A stretch of 15,259 bases of DNA from Patescibacteria group bacterium (GCA_018971745.1 JAGXAD010000004.1:1-15259); one strand, 5' to 3'; positions 1-6,654 are shown, numbered from the stretch's first letter. The notes: generated by a model not told the origin, from the letters alone. Program-made: numbers and translations.

Positions 1-11
1 ATTTTTAAAAC

Positions 12-47
12 AAGGCAGAAAAAATTTTCTGCCTTTTTTGTTTTTTT
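12..47. terminator. Hairpin terminator between mfd and the left flank
   Basis: AAGGCAGAA at 12-20 pairs perfectly with TTCTGCCTT at 27-35. On the plus strand the stem is followed by a long T-rich tail (36-47), so it best serves a plus-strand gene lying left of the window. Read on the minus strand it sits directly behind the mfd stop and has a shorter GTTTT tail, so it may stop transcripts from both sides. Confidence 0.75.
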
Positions 48-48
48 G

Positions 49-1983
49 TCAGCGATGCCCGAATTGTTCAACCGCATCGGCAAGAATTTGCGAGTACAAA
101 TTCAAACCGACTTTGTTGATGGCGCCGGATTGTTCCCTGCCAAGCACATTGCCGGACCCGCGGATTTCAAGATCGCGAAGCGCAATGCCGTATCCGGAGC
201 CGAGTTCTTCAAACTCCTGGAGTGCCGTGAGGCGCTGCAATGCGGATTCGGTAAGATGTTGCGAACGGTAGAAAAAATATGCGTATGCTTGTTCATTGCC
301 TCGGCCGATTCTGCCGCGGATTTGATACGCCTGCGCGAGCCCAAGCCGCGCGGCATTGTCTACGATGAGCGTATTTGCGTTTGAAAAATCAAGGCCGTTT
401 TCAATGATGGTTGTGGCAAGCAAAATGTTGCATTCGCGATTGCGGAATTTTTCAAGAGAGCGCATCATTTCCTGCTCCGGCATTCTGCCGTGGATGATTT
501 CAATATGGGCATGCGGAATGTGTTTCAACAGCCGTATCAGTTTTTCGCGCGCCAGAGCAATGGTTTCAACGCGGTTATGCAAAAAATAAATTTGTCCGTT
601 CCTCGCAAGTTCATTTTCAATTGCGCGTCGTATGGTTTTTGCGGAATAAGGAAGCACAAAATTTTTAACGGCGACTCTTCCTTCGGGCGGAGTTTCAATC
701 ACCGAGATGTCGCGCAGGCGCGCCAACGCCAAATGCAAAGTTCGCGGAATTGGAGTTGCGGAAAGCGACAGAATGTCAATTTCGCTTCGCATGCTTTTAA
801 ATTTTTCTTTTTGCTTCACGCCGAACCGCTGTTCCTCATCAACAACAATCAACCCAATGTTTTTAAACGCGACATCTCGGCTTAACAAGCGGTGCGTGCC
901 GATGACAATGTCAATCTCTCCGTTTTTTAATTTTCCAAGCATTGATTTTGCTTCGCGCGGTTTGGTAAGCCGTGAGAGCGAAGCAATTTTGACTGGAAAA
1001 TGCGCGAATCGGTTTTGAAACGTGCGCAGATGTTCTTCGGCAAGAATGGCGGTTGGCGCAATGAGGGCAACTTGTTTATTGTTGAGTACCGCGCGAAACG
1101 CGGCTCGCATGGCAATTTCGGTTTTGCCGAATCCAACGTCTCCGCAAAGGATTCTGTCCATGGGGCGCGGCCGCTCAAGATCATGAAAAATTTCTTTGAG
1201 CGCCCGCAACTGGTCGGGCGTTTCCGCATATTCAAACAAACCGGCAAATTCTTTTTCCATATCATCTTCGGCGTACGGCATGCGCTCTGCGCATTCCCGT
1301 TTTGCATAGAGCGCGACCAATTCCTGCGCCAATTTTTCGGCGGATTCTTTTGCTTTCTTTTTTACGGTAAGCCATGTTGTTCCGCCGAGGCGGTGAATCG
1401 TCGGCGTTTCAAATCCGACATAAGGCGATAATCGTTTTTTTTGTTCCAGCGGCACTTTAAGGAGATCGGATTCCGCGCCGATTCGCGGCGGCGCATATTC
1501 TACAACAAAATAATTGTCGCGGATTTCTTTAAATATGCCGATGCCGTGATCAAGGTGCACCACATAGTTGCCCGCGCTAAATTCTTTTGAAGTTTGATGC
1601 CGTTTGAAATTTTTGCGTTCAGGCAGCGCCGCATCTTTTTCAAGCGCGATAATGTTTTCTATTTTGTTTCCGAAAAATTCTATGCGAAATAATTTTTCTT
1701 CGTTGATCGGCCAGATGTCAATGATGTTGCCCCGCTGGGCAAATTCGCCTTTGCCGAAAATTATTCGTGCGCGCTCATATCCGAAATCGCCGATAATCCG
1801 CAAAAGCTCTGACGGTTTTATGACGCGGTCTTTTTCAAGAACCAAAATATTTTGTTTCCAAAAGGGCTGGGTTTTTACCGCGGCTTTTACTTTTTCTTTG
1901 TTTTCTTTAAACCACAAAACGCCCCGCTCCAAAAATTGGGGGATGATTGCCGCTACCACAAATTCATGCCGTTCCTTTTGCAT
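49..1983 (-). CDS. mfd: Compact transcription-repair coupling factor Mfd (TRCF helicase)
   Basis: Mfd is a dsDNA translocase that removes stalled RNA polymerase and recruits UvrA. With the ATG at 1983 the protein is 644 aa, against about 1100-1180 aa for the usual family. Visible parts in order: a remnant of the UvrB-like domain (GEFAQRGNIIDIWP, about residues 77-90, then RIEFFG); the CarD-like RNA polymerase interaction domain (YVVHLDHGIGIF, from about 133); Walker A GDVGFGKTE at 281-289; DEEQRFG at 382-388; SATPIPRTL; and helicase domain 2 with the TTIIENGLDF and QIRGRIGR motifs. It stops soon after LGREQSGAINKVG, so the C-terminal autoinhibitory domain is missing, as is most of the UvrA-binding N-terminus. 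The ATG at 1983 is preceded by GGAAAAAG. An in-frame TTG at 2025 lies inside the -35 box of a good promoter and is rejected as the start. The reading frame is intact, so this looks like lineage reduction rather than decay (inference). Confidence 0.93.
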   Translation of the reverse strand: MQKERHEFVVAAIIPQFLERGVLWFKENKEKVKAAVKTQPFWKQNILVLEKDRVIKPSELLRIIGDFGYERARIIFGKGEFAQRGNIIDIWPINEEKLFRIEFFGNKIENIIALEKDAALPERKNFKRHQTSKEFSAGNYVVHLDHGIGIFKEIRDNYFVVEYAPPRIGAESDLLKVPLEQKKRLSPYVGFETPTIHRLGGTTWLTVKKKAKESAEKLAQELVALYAKRECAERMPYAEDDMEKEFAGLFEYAETPDQLRALKEIFHDLERPRPMDRILCGDVGFGKTEIAMRAAFRAVLNNKQVALIAPTAILAEEHLRTFQNRFAHFPVKIASLSRLTKPREAKSMLGKLKNGEIDIVIGTHRLLSRDVAFKNIGLIVVDEEQRFGVKQKEKFKSMRSEIDILSLSATPIPRTLHLALARLRDISVIETPPEGRVAVKNFVLPYSAKTIRRAIENELARNGQIYFLHNRVETIALAREKLIRLLKHIPHAHIEIIHGRMPEQEMMRSLEKFRNRECNILLATTIIENGLDFSNANTLIVDNAARLGLAQAYQIRGRIGRGNEQAYAYFFYRSQHLTESALQRLTALQEFEELGSGYGIALRDLEIRGSGNVLGREQSGAINKVGLNLYSQILADAVEQFGHR

Positions 1984-1996
1984 CTTTTTCCGATTT

Positions 1997-2025
1997 ATGA
2001 TAGTATGTTTTCGGATATTTGTCAA
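1997..2025 (-). promoter_or_regulatory. Sigma70-type promoter of mfd
   Basis: On the minus strand TTGACA (2025-2020), a 17-base spacer and TATCAT (2002-1997) form a near-consensus promoter. Transcription would start near 1990, leaving a leader of about 7 bases before the ATG at 1983. A plus-strand TATGAT (1996-2001) overlaps the -10 box, but I found no convincing -35 for it. Confidence 0.75.
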
Positions 2026-2044
2026 AAGAATACGGAGGTTTGCC

Positions 2045-2182
2045 GTGTTTGAGCTTGCGGTAGCACAAATTTGTTTTACCGGCGTGGCGATTATTTACGG
2101 CGGAATCTTAGTGCGCGTTGCGGCGCTTGAATGCGCCAAGTATGTTACTCGACGACAAGCTGAATGCCATGAAAAAAAATAA
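2045..2182 (+). CDS. 45-aa single-span membrane protein, unknown
   Basis: GTG start at 2045 with a strong SD (GGAGG, 2034-2038, six-base spacing). The product is 45 aa: a hydrophobic segment over about residues 2-27 (FELAVAQICFTGVAII then YGGILV), followed by a charged tail ending RRQAECHEKK. I do not recognise a family. The gene is divergent from mfd, and its 3' end overlaps the next small membrane gene by 14 bases in another frame, which suggests translational coupling. The main support is the SD and the hydrophobic pattern. Homologues in related genomes would be needed to be sure. Confidence 0.55.
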   Translation: MFELAVAQICFTGVAIIYGGILVRVAALECAKYVTRRQAECHEKK

Positions 2183-2405
2183 CGCGGAAAAGAATATTGT
2201 TTTTATTTGGTTCGCCGCCGTCTGTTGTGCCGTTATTGTTTTTGCCCTTCCCTTTTATTGGCTCGGCGCAAGCGCGGGAACCGCTTTCCTCATTTCCATA
2301 ATGTGGCTTGCGTTAAGCGTTCCGTTTGGCTGTATTGTTGGCGCGTATCTGTGGTGGCGAAATAATTCCAATCCGCCAGTTTATCGCATTGCGCATAAAA
2401 AATGA
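2169..2405 (+). CDS. 78-aa two-span membrane protein, unknown
   Basis: The ATG at 2169 gives a 78-aa product with a basic start (MKKNNAEKN) and two hydrophobic helices (about residues 10-32 and 36-60). It ends in a polar tail, WWRNNSNPPVYRIAHKK. The start lies inside the preceding 45-aa gene, has no clear SD and is probably reached by coupling. In-frame ATG 2142 and TTG 2118 upstream also lack an SD and would add a poorly hydrophobic extension. The gene is followed 4 bases later by a good terminator, which supports a real two-gene unit. The topology suggests a small inner-membrane component; no function can be assigned. Confidence 0.6.
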   Translation: MKKNNAEKNIVFIWFAAVCCAVIVFALPFYWLGASAGTAFLISIMWLALSVPFGCIVGAYLWWRNNSNPPVYRIAHKK

Positions 2406-2408
2406 AAT

Positions 2409-2440
2409 AGCCGGTTTTCATAACCGGTTTTTGTTTTTTC
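2409..2440 (+). terminator. Rho-independent terminator of the small membrane-protein pair
   Basis: CCGGTT (2411-2416), loop TTCAT and AACCGG (2422-2427), extended by two flanking pairs (one G-T), followed by TTTTTGTTTTTT. It begins four bases after the stop at 2405. Confidence 0.85.
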
Positions 2441-2448
2441 AATTATGT

Positions 2449-2480
2449 TTATCGGCTAATTCGTGCGAATTAGCCGATAA
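2449..2480. repeat. Perfect inverted repeat between convergent genes
   Basis: Arms TTATCGGCTAATTCG (2449-2463) and CGAATTAGCCGATAA (2466-2480) are perfect 15-base complements around a two-base centre. There is no T-tract on either side, so it is not a typical terminator. It lies between the terminator at 2409-2440 and the 3' end of pth. It could be an RNA-stabilising hairpin for the pth transcript, a protein-binding palindrome or a cruciform site. Confidence 0.8.
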
Positions 2481-2508
2481 GGAATTACGAGTTTTTGATA
2501 GAAAAAAG

Positions 2509-3063
2509 TTAGTTTTGATTCAGAAAATTCATTGCGATGTCCGGGTTTTCTTTTATAACCGTATCCAATCCTTCAAAAATTTTTTTCTGCGTTTTTTTGA
2601 GTGTGGCTTCTTCGGCAGGAGAAAATTTTTGCAAAACAAGTTTCATTGCATCCATTCGTTTTTTCTTTTGAATGCCGATGCGAAGCCGCCAGAATTTCCA
2701 GGTTTTCAAGGCGCGCTTTATTGATTCCACGCCTTTGTGCCCTGCGGCATGGCGGTTAAACGAGAGTTTGGTTCTACCAAGTTCTAAATCCGCATCATCG
2801 TGTAGAACGATAATGTTGTTCGGTTTGACTTTGAAAAATCTTGCCGCAATGCCAGCGGCATTTCCGGATTTATTCATAAAGGTTTCAGGTAAAACAAGGA
2901 TAAACTTTTTTTCTTTCAGCACCAGCGCCTTTAATTTTTTGTTAAACTCAAAATCGGGCAAATCATTTTTTTCTGCCCAGCGCATTAATGTTTCCCTGCC
3001 GACATTATGCCGCGTATGTTCGTATTGTCTGCCCGGATTTCCCAGGCCGATAAATAAAATCAT
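2509..3063 (-). CDS. pth: Peptidyl-tRNA hydrolase
   Basis: Pth releases tRNA from peptidyl-tRNA that has dropped off ribosomes, in the cytoplasm. The 184-aa length is typical of the bacterial Pth1 family. It opens with the family signature FIGLGNPGRQYEHTRHNVG, giving the conserved Asn9 and catalytic His19. FMNKSG and LHDDADLELG (with the Asp that activates His) follow, then GHKGVESI. The ATG at 3063 has an SD (AGAAGGA, eight-base spacing) that lies inside the end of the upstream gene. The stop of that gene is only four bases away, so the two are probably one operon. Confidence 0.96.
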   Translation of the reverse strand: MILFIGLGNPGRQYEHTRHNVGRETLMRWAEKNDLPDFEFNKKLKALVLKEKKFILVLPETFMNKSGNAAGIAARFFKVKPNNIIVLHDDADLELGRTKLSFNRHAAGHKGVESIKRALKTWKFWRLRIGIQKKKRMDAMKLVLQKFSPAEEATLKKTQKKIFEGLDTVIKENPDIAMNFLNQN

Positions 3064-3067
3064 AAGT

Positions 3068-3343
3068 TTATTCCTTCTCTATTTCATCCGAAATTTGTTT
3101 CATTTCTTCCAGTTCTTTTCCAAGTTGTTGTTTTACTTTTTCTTTGTCTTTCCAGTCCCGTTTTTGAAATAAATGAAACAGCAATTTCCATTTTAATGAT
3201 TCAGCTTTTTCTTCCCTTGTTTTTGGTAAAGAAAGTAAAAGAATCAAGAAAATAAAAATTGAATACCAATAGCCTAAAAAGGATAAAATAATCAAACTGA
3301 CACCGAATATGGCGACTATTATTTCTTTTGTCTCTTTTTTCAT
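3068..3343 (-). CDS. 91-aa membrane protein with charged C-terminus, unknown
   Basis: Starts MKKETKEIIVAIFGVSL. Two closely spaced hydrophobic helices (about residues 7-24 and 25-40) form a hairpin in the membrane. They are followed by a long Lys/Glu-rich, probably helical, cytoplasmic tail (LGKELEEMKQISDEIEKE at the end) that could form a coiled coil. I do not recognise a family. It is the first gene of a likely operon with pth. A purine-rich AAAAGAAG precedes the ATG. Confidence 0.75.
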   Translation of the reverse strand: MKKETKEIIVAIFGVSLIILSFLGYWYSIFIFLILLLSLPKTREEKAESLKWKLLFHLFQKRDWKDKEKVKQQLGKELEEMKQISDEIEKE

Positions 3344-3352
3344 ACTTCTTTT

Positions 3353-3381
3353 AGTTTAACCTTTTCTCATAGAAAAAACAA
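3353..3381 (-). promoter_or_regulatory. Probable promoter of the 91-aa gene and pth
   Basis: On the minus strand TTGTTT (3381-3376), a 17-base spacer and TAAACT (3358-3353). The predicted start of transcription falls within about five bases of the ATG at 3343, so the message would be nearly leaderless, as for mfd. Confidence 0.5.
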
Positions 3382-3422
3382 TTTTGATTAGATTTTTCAG
3401 TAGAGGTGTTATCGTAGTGGAA

Positions 3423-3565
3423 GAAAACGGCTTTTGAAAACACTTGAAATTGCTTTTGGCACGGTGTTGTCATAGGGAGCGAAGCGACCTTGACAACCAA
3501 AAGCAATTTCGCGTGAGTTTCAAAACCTCGCAGGGGTTTTGAAACGATTTTCAAAAGCCGTTTTC
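3423..3565 (+). repeat. Branched hairpin element, copy 1
   Basis: Three nested or adjacent stems. The outer arms 3423-3440 and 3548-3565 are perfect 18-base complements (GAAAACGGCTTTTGAAAA and its reverse complement). Inside is hairpin 1, GAAATTGCTTTTGG (3446-3459) with CCAAAAGCAATTTC (3497-3510), plus an inner TTGTCA/TGACAA pair. Next to it is hairpin 2, GTTTCAAAACC (3517-3527) with GGTTTTGAAAC (3535-3545). The fold is a three-way junction. A second copy lies inverted at 6654-6767. No credible gene lies here. The element separates the divergent 91-aa gene and lepB. Confidence 0.85.
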
Positions 3566-3575
3566 CGAAGCGCCC

Positions 3576-3604
3576 TTGCAATGGCAAAAAATTTCATATA
3601 TACT
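3576..3604 (+). promoter_or_regulatory. Promoter of lepB
   Basis: TTGCAA (3576-3581), a 17-base spacer and TATACT (3599-3604). Transcription should start around 3611, at or just before the ATG at 3612. Confidence 0.65.
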
Positions 3605-3611
3605 TATTAAA

Positions 3612-4223
3612 ATGGAGGAAAACAATTTGAAACAAGATACAATTCCCGCGCAAGACCACGATTCAAAATCAGGATTTCTCGTTGAGGCATGGGAAATTTT
3701 GAAAATCGTTTTGGTCGCGGCAATGATTGCGATACCCATTCGCTATTTTATTGCGCAGCCGTTTATCGTGAAGGGCGCGTCCATGGAGCCGAATTTTGAG
3801 GACACGCAATATCTGATTATTGACGAGACCTCGTATTATTTCAGGAGCCCGGAGCGCGGCGAGGTGGTGGTGTTCCGCTATCCGCTGAATCCGAGCGAAT
3901 TTTTCATCAAGCGCGTGATTGGCTTGCCCGGGGAGCGCGTTGAAATTAAAAACGGCAAAGTAATGATTTACAACGCATCGCATCCGGACGGATTTGTTTT
4001 GCAGGAGCCGTATTTGCCGCAGGGTTTGCTTACGAGCGGCGATAAAATAATCCGGCTTTCGGAGCAGCAGTATTTCGTGCTTGGCGACAACCGCGAGCGG
4101 AGTTCCGATTCGCGCGTGTGGGGACCGGTGGACCGCAGGTTCATTACCGGCAGAGTTTTGCTTCGCGCATGGCCTATTTCGGAAATCGGATTGATCAGAG
4201 AACCGAGCCATATGAATCCGTAA
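3612..4223 (+). CDS. lepB: Type I signal peptidase
   Basis: Membrane-anchored serine protease that cleaves signal peptides from Sec-exported proteins. From the ATG at 3612 it is 203 aa. A single N-terminal membrane helix (about 29-50) precedes the S26 family boxes: the box around Ser57 (GASMEPNF, nucleophile), box D FFIKRVIGLPGE with general-base Lys100, and box E VLGDNRERSSDSRVWGPV. The start is ambiguous. The ATG sits right at the predicted transcription start and has no SD, whereas an in-frame TTG at 3627 has GGAGG eight bases upstream and would remove only five residues. It appears to be a single-gene unit, followed by an AT-rich palindromic spacer. It is the natural processor for the exported protein at 10863. 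Confidence 0.95.
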   Translation: MEENNLKQDTIPAQDHDSKSGFLVEAWEILKIVLVAAMIAIPIRYFIAQPFIVKGASMEPNFEDTQYLIIDETSYYFRSPERGEVVVFRYPLNPSEFFIKRVIGLPGERVEIKNGKVMIYNASHPDGFVLQEPYLPQGLLTSGDKIIRLSEQQYFVLGDNRERSSDSRVWGPVDRRFITGRVLLRAWPISEIGLIREPSHMNP

Positions 4224-4242
4224 TGTAAGACACAAAATAGTA

Positions 4243-4393
4243 AAAAGATAATTTTCAATTTTTAATTCTCAATTTTCAATAAATTTTCAATGACCTAATT
4301 TTCAAATAGCGATATTTACAAGAGTTTTGAAAATTAAACATTCAATGAAAATTGTAAATTGGCAACTGAAAATTAATTTGAGCGTCAGCGAAT
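4243..4393. repeat. AT-rich imperfect inverted-repeat spacer before hisS
   Basis: Many words of the TTTTCAA / TTGAAAA type face each other. The clearest perfect pair is TAATTTTCAAA (4296-4306) with TTTGAAAATTA (4326-4336). The spacer ends in TTTGAGCGTCAGCGAAT directly joined to the hisS ATG. It looks like a diverged relative of the spacers at 5825, 6297 and 8088. No SD is present. Confidence 0.6.
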
Positions 4394-5824
4394 ATGCCTA
4401 ACAAAAAACAAAAACTGAAAATATTTCAGACGCCGCGCGGAACGCACGACATTTTGCCGCAGGACCAAAAATATTGGGATCGCATCCGTACGGTTTCGCA
4501 GACGCTTGCGTCGTATTACGGTTTTGAGCGGATTGACACGCCGCACCTTGAATCAACCGATTTGTTTTTGCACACGGTTGGGCCGACTTCCGATATTGTC
4601 GAAAAACAAATGTATTCGTTTAAGACGCGCGGCGGGGACGCTTTGACGCTTCGTCCCGAAGGCACGGCGCCCATTGCGCGATCCTACATTGAAAACGGAT
4701 TTCTGAATTTGCCTCAGCCCGTGAAGCTGTATTACCGCGGCTCGTTTTTTCGGCACGAATCGCCACAGCGCGGCAGATACCGCGAGTTTCACCAATGGGG
4801 GCTTGAATTGCTGGGAGAAGAATCCGCAATCGCGGACGCGGAAATTTTTCAGGTCTGCTCTTTATTTCTGTCCGAGTTGGGGCTGAAAGATATTTTGTTT
4901 TACGTAAACAGCGTGGGGTGCCGCGAATGCCGGCCGAAGTATCGCTCGGCCCTTTCCGGGTATTACCGCTCGCGCGTGCGCGGGCTTTGCAAGGATTGCA
5001 AACGGCGTTATAAAGACAATCCCTTGCGACTTTTGGATTGCAAAGAGGAAAAATGCGTTACGGTAAAAAAATCAGCTCCGCAGATTTTAGACCACTTATG
5101 CGAGGCGTGCAAAAATCATTTTACGGTACTGCTTGAATTTTTGGACGAGATTGGCGTTGCGTACATGTTGAACCCCTACCTCGTGCGCGGTCTTGATTAT
5201 TATTCGCGCACCGTGTTTGAAATTGCAAGCACTTATGTTGCCGCGTCGGAGCCGGAAGTTGCCCGTGAGGCGCTTCCTTCGATCAATGCCGAAAACCGCA
5301 ATGCCGGAGACGAGAAAAAAGAAGAAGATGAGGAAGAAAATGTTGTGACCGAGGTTCCGATTAAAGAAGAAAAAGCCGGCAAAGAGCCGCTTGCGTTAGG
5401 AGGCGGAGGCAGGTATGATTATTTGGTTGAATTGTTGGGCGGCAGGCCTACGCCCGGAGTCGGCATGGCGCTTGGCATGGAGCGGCTTGCGTATGCAATG
5501 AAGCAGCAGCAGGTAAAAATTCCGGCATCGTCGCGGCAAAAATTGTTTTTTGTGCACTTGGGCGAGCTCGCAAAGAAAAAAAGTTTTAAAATTATTGAGA
5601 TGTTGCGGCGCGCGAATATCGCAATCGCGGAATCGCTCGGCAAAGACAGCATTAAGTCGCAGTTAAAGCTTGCGGACAGGGCCGCAAGCGAGTATGCTCT
5701 GATTCTCGGCCAAAAAGAGGCGATTGACGGAACCGTAATTATCCGCGAAATGTCATCCGGCACGCAGGAAACTGTCTTGCAGGAAAAATTGATTGAGATT
5801 TTGAAGCAGAAATTAAGACGATAA
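4394..5824 (+). CDS. hisS: Histidyl-tRNA synthetase with acidic insertion
   Basis: Class II synthetase that charges tRNA-His with histidine. The product is 476 aa, somewhat longer than the usual 420-430. Visible motifs: the start IFQTPRGTHDILP; TLRPEGTAPIAR; motif 2 (FFRHESPQRGRYREFHQ); the insertion domain with cysteine pairs (CRECRP, CKDCKRR, DCKEEKC, CEACKNHF) found in many bacterial HisRS; the HisA motif VRGLDYYSRTVFE (about 263-275); then LGGGGRYDYL, and GVGMALGMERL as motif 3. A C-terminal anticodon-binding domain follows. Between VFEIAS and LGGGGRYDYL lies an extra, strongly acidic/lysine-rich stretch (about residues 280-334, including EKKEEDEEENVV) where most homologues have a short loop. 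It probably forms a disordered surface loop. There is no SD; the ATG follows a GAGCGTCAGCGAAT leader. Confidence 0.97.
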   Translation: MPNKKQKLKIFQTPRGTHDILPQDQKYWDRIRTVSQTLASYYGFERIDTPHLESTDLFLHTVGPTSDIVEKQMYSFKTRGGDALTLRPEGTAPIARSYIENGFLNLPQPVKLYYRGSFFRHESPQRGRYREFHQWGLELLGEESAIADAEIFQVCSLFLSELGLKDILFYVNSVGCRECRPKYRSALSGYYRSRVRGLCKDCKRRYKDNPLRLLDCKEEKCVTVKKSAPQILDHLCEACKNHFTVLLEFLDEIGVAYMLNPYLVRGLDYYSRTVFEIASTYVAASEPEVAREALPSINAENRNAGDEKKEEDEEENVVTEVPIKEEKAGKEPLALGGGGRYDYLVELLGGRPTPGVGMALGMERLAYAMKQQQVKIPASSRQKLFFVHLGELAKKKSFKIIEMLRRANIAIAESLGKDSIKSQLKLADRAASEYALILGQKEAIDGTVIIREMSSGTQETVLQEKLIEILKQKLRR

Positions 5825-5944
5825 ATTCAAAATTCAAATTTCAAAAATCAAAATATAAGGAAAAAAAATTTTTCTTCGGAAAAATTTTTCATCCCAAAAT
5901 TTTACATTTTGACTTTTGCATTTTACATTTGAGCGTCAGCGATT
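5825..5944. repeat. AT-rich palindromic spacer element before the HIT gene
   Basis: Central stem AAAAATTTTTC (5864-5874), TTCG loop, GAAAAATTTTT (5879-5889): an 11-bp stem closed by a C(TTCG)G tetraloop. Outer imperfect arms are TCAAAAATCAAAATATAA on the left and the complementary CATTTTGACTTTTGCATTTT on the right. It ends GAGCGTCAGCGATT followed by the ATG. Same family as 6297-6400 and 8088-8195. Confidence 0.75.
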
Positions 5945-6292
5945 ATGGATTGTATTTTTTGCGCAATTGCGGCAGGGGGAATCGCGTCCGAAACCGTCTA
6001 CGAGGACGCTGATATCAAGGCATTTAAAGACGCCAGTCCTTCGGCGCCGGTGCACATTCTCGTGATTCCGAAAGCGCATATTGAATCCATTGCGCATTTG
6101 AAAGCAAATCACAGCGACATCATTGTTCAATTGATATATCGCGCGAAACAAATCGCCGCGGATAAGGGATTGCGCGGATACAAATTGGTGTTTAACGTCG
6201 GCAGGGAAGGCGGGCAGGTGATTGACCATTTGCATTTGCATTTGCTCGGCGGATGGGGAAACAAGGAGAATCCGGATAAATTTAGAGTTTAA
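5945..6292 (+). CDS. HIT family protein (HINT-like nucleotide hydrolase)
   Basis: A 115-aa histidine-triad protein. HINT-type members hydrolyse nucleoside phosphoramidates or other nucleotide conjugates as cytoplasmic dimers. It starts MDCIFCAIAAGG, with the Cys3/Cys6 pair that often binds zinc in this family. It continues with HILVIPKAHIESI and ends with the HIT motif HLHLHLLGG (His95, His97, His99), followed by a tryptophan. Length and motif order match family expectations. The natural substrate cannot be told from the sequence. It lies between two palindromic spacers and has no SD; the start follows GAGCGTCAGCGATT. Confidence 0.95.
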   Translation: MDCIFCAIAAGGIASETVYEDADIKAFKDASPSAPVHILVIPKAHIESIAHLKANHSDIIVQLIYRAKQIAADKGLRGYKLVFNVGREGGQVIDHLHLHLLGGWGNKENPDKFRV

Positions 6293-6296
6293 CGAT

Positions 6297-6400
6297 AAGT
6301 CAAAATTCAAAAATCAAAAGTCAAAACTATGGTTGGAAAATTTTTCCAAAGAAAAATTTTCTTTCGTTCATTTTGACTTTTGCATTTTGAGTTTTGACTT
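6297..6400. repeat. AT-rich palindromic spacer element before rpsU
   Basis: The left arm at 6297-6328 (AAGTCAAAATTCAAAAATCA then AAAGTCAAAA) pairs with 6370-6400 with few mismatches over about 30 bases. The centre is GAAAATTTTTC (6336-6346), loop CAAA, GAAAAATTTTC (6351-6361), an 11-bp perfect stem. The right arm runs into TTTGAGCAAAGCGAAT and the rpsU ATG. Confidence 0.8.
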
Positions 6401-6414
6401 TGAGCAAAGCGAAT

Positions 6415-6654
6415 ATGGTTTACGTCAAACGAAAAGAACGGGAAACAATCGGTTCAATGCTCCGCCGTTTTACGCGGCGCATTCAGCAGTCGGGCGTGTT
6501 AATCAAGTCCCGCAAGGGACGCTATTTTATCAAGCCGCCGACCAGGCGCGCCAAAAAAGCGCGTGCGCTGAAACGGCTCGTGCTGTTGAAAGAAAAGGAA
6601 AAGCTTGCCAAGCTCGGCAAATTGCCCGAGAAAAAATCGTTCAAGAAAAGATAA
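6415..6654 (+). CDS. rpsU: Small ribosomal subunit protein bS21
   Basis: A 79-aa, very basic protein of the 30S platform near the anti-SD region. It opens MVYVKRKERETIGSMLRRFT, then RRIQQSGVL and a Lys/Arg-rich helical tail, KKARALKRLVLLKEKEKLAK. This is the characteristic bS21 pattern, including the conserved region around LRRFTRRIQQSG. The ATG at 6415 is chosen over the TTG at 6394, which lies in the repeat arm. No SD is present, only the shared GAGC-AAAGCGA leader. The last base of the stop codon is also the first base of the branched hairpin element. The link between bS21 and SD use is noteworthy because many genes here lack an SD (inference). Confidence 0.93.
   Translation: MVYVKRKERETIGSMLRRFTRRIQQSGVLIKSRKGRYFIKPPTRRAKKARALKRLVLLKEKEKLAKLGKLPEKKSFKKR

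Noticed and set aside
1984-2025. TTG start that would extend Mfd by 14 residues
   Set aside because: The TTG is part of a TTGACA -35 box, with a -10 box 17 bases later; the ATG at 1983 has a purine-rich GGAAAAAG before it.
3423-3565. Classical insertion sequence or tRNA-like gene
   Set aside because: There is no transposase frame, no target duplication evident, and no cloverleaf with anticodon and T-loop consensus.
3351-3739. Minus-strand frames through the branched hairpin element
   Set aside because: They cross perfect inverted repeats and have no protein-like pattern. The pairing structure explains the sequence better.
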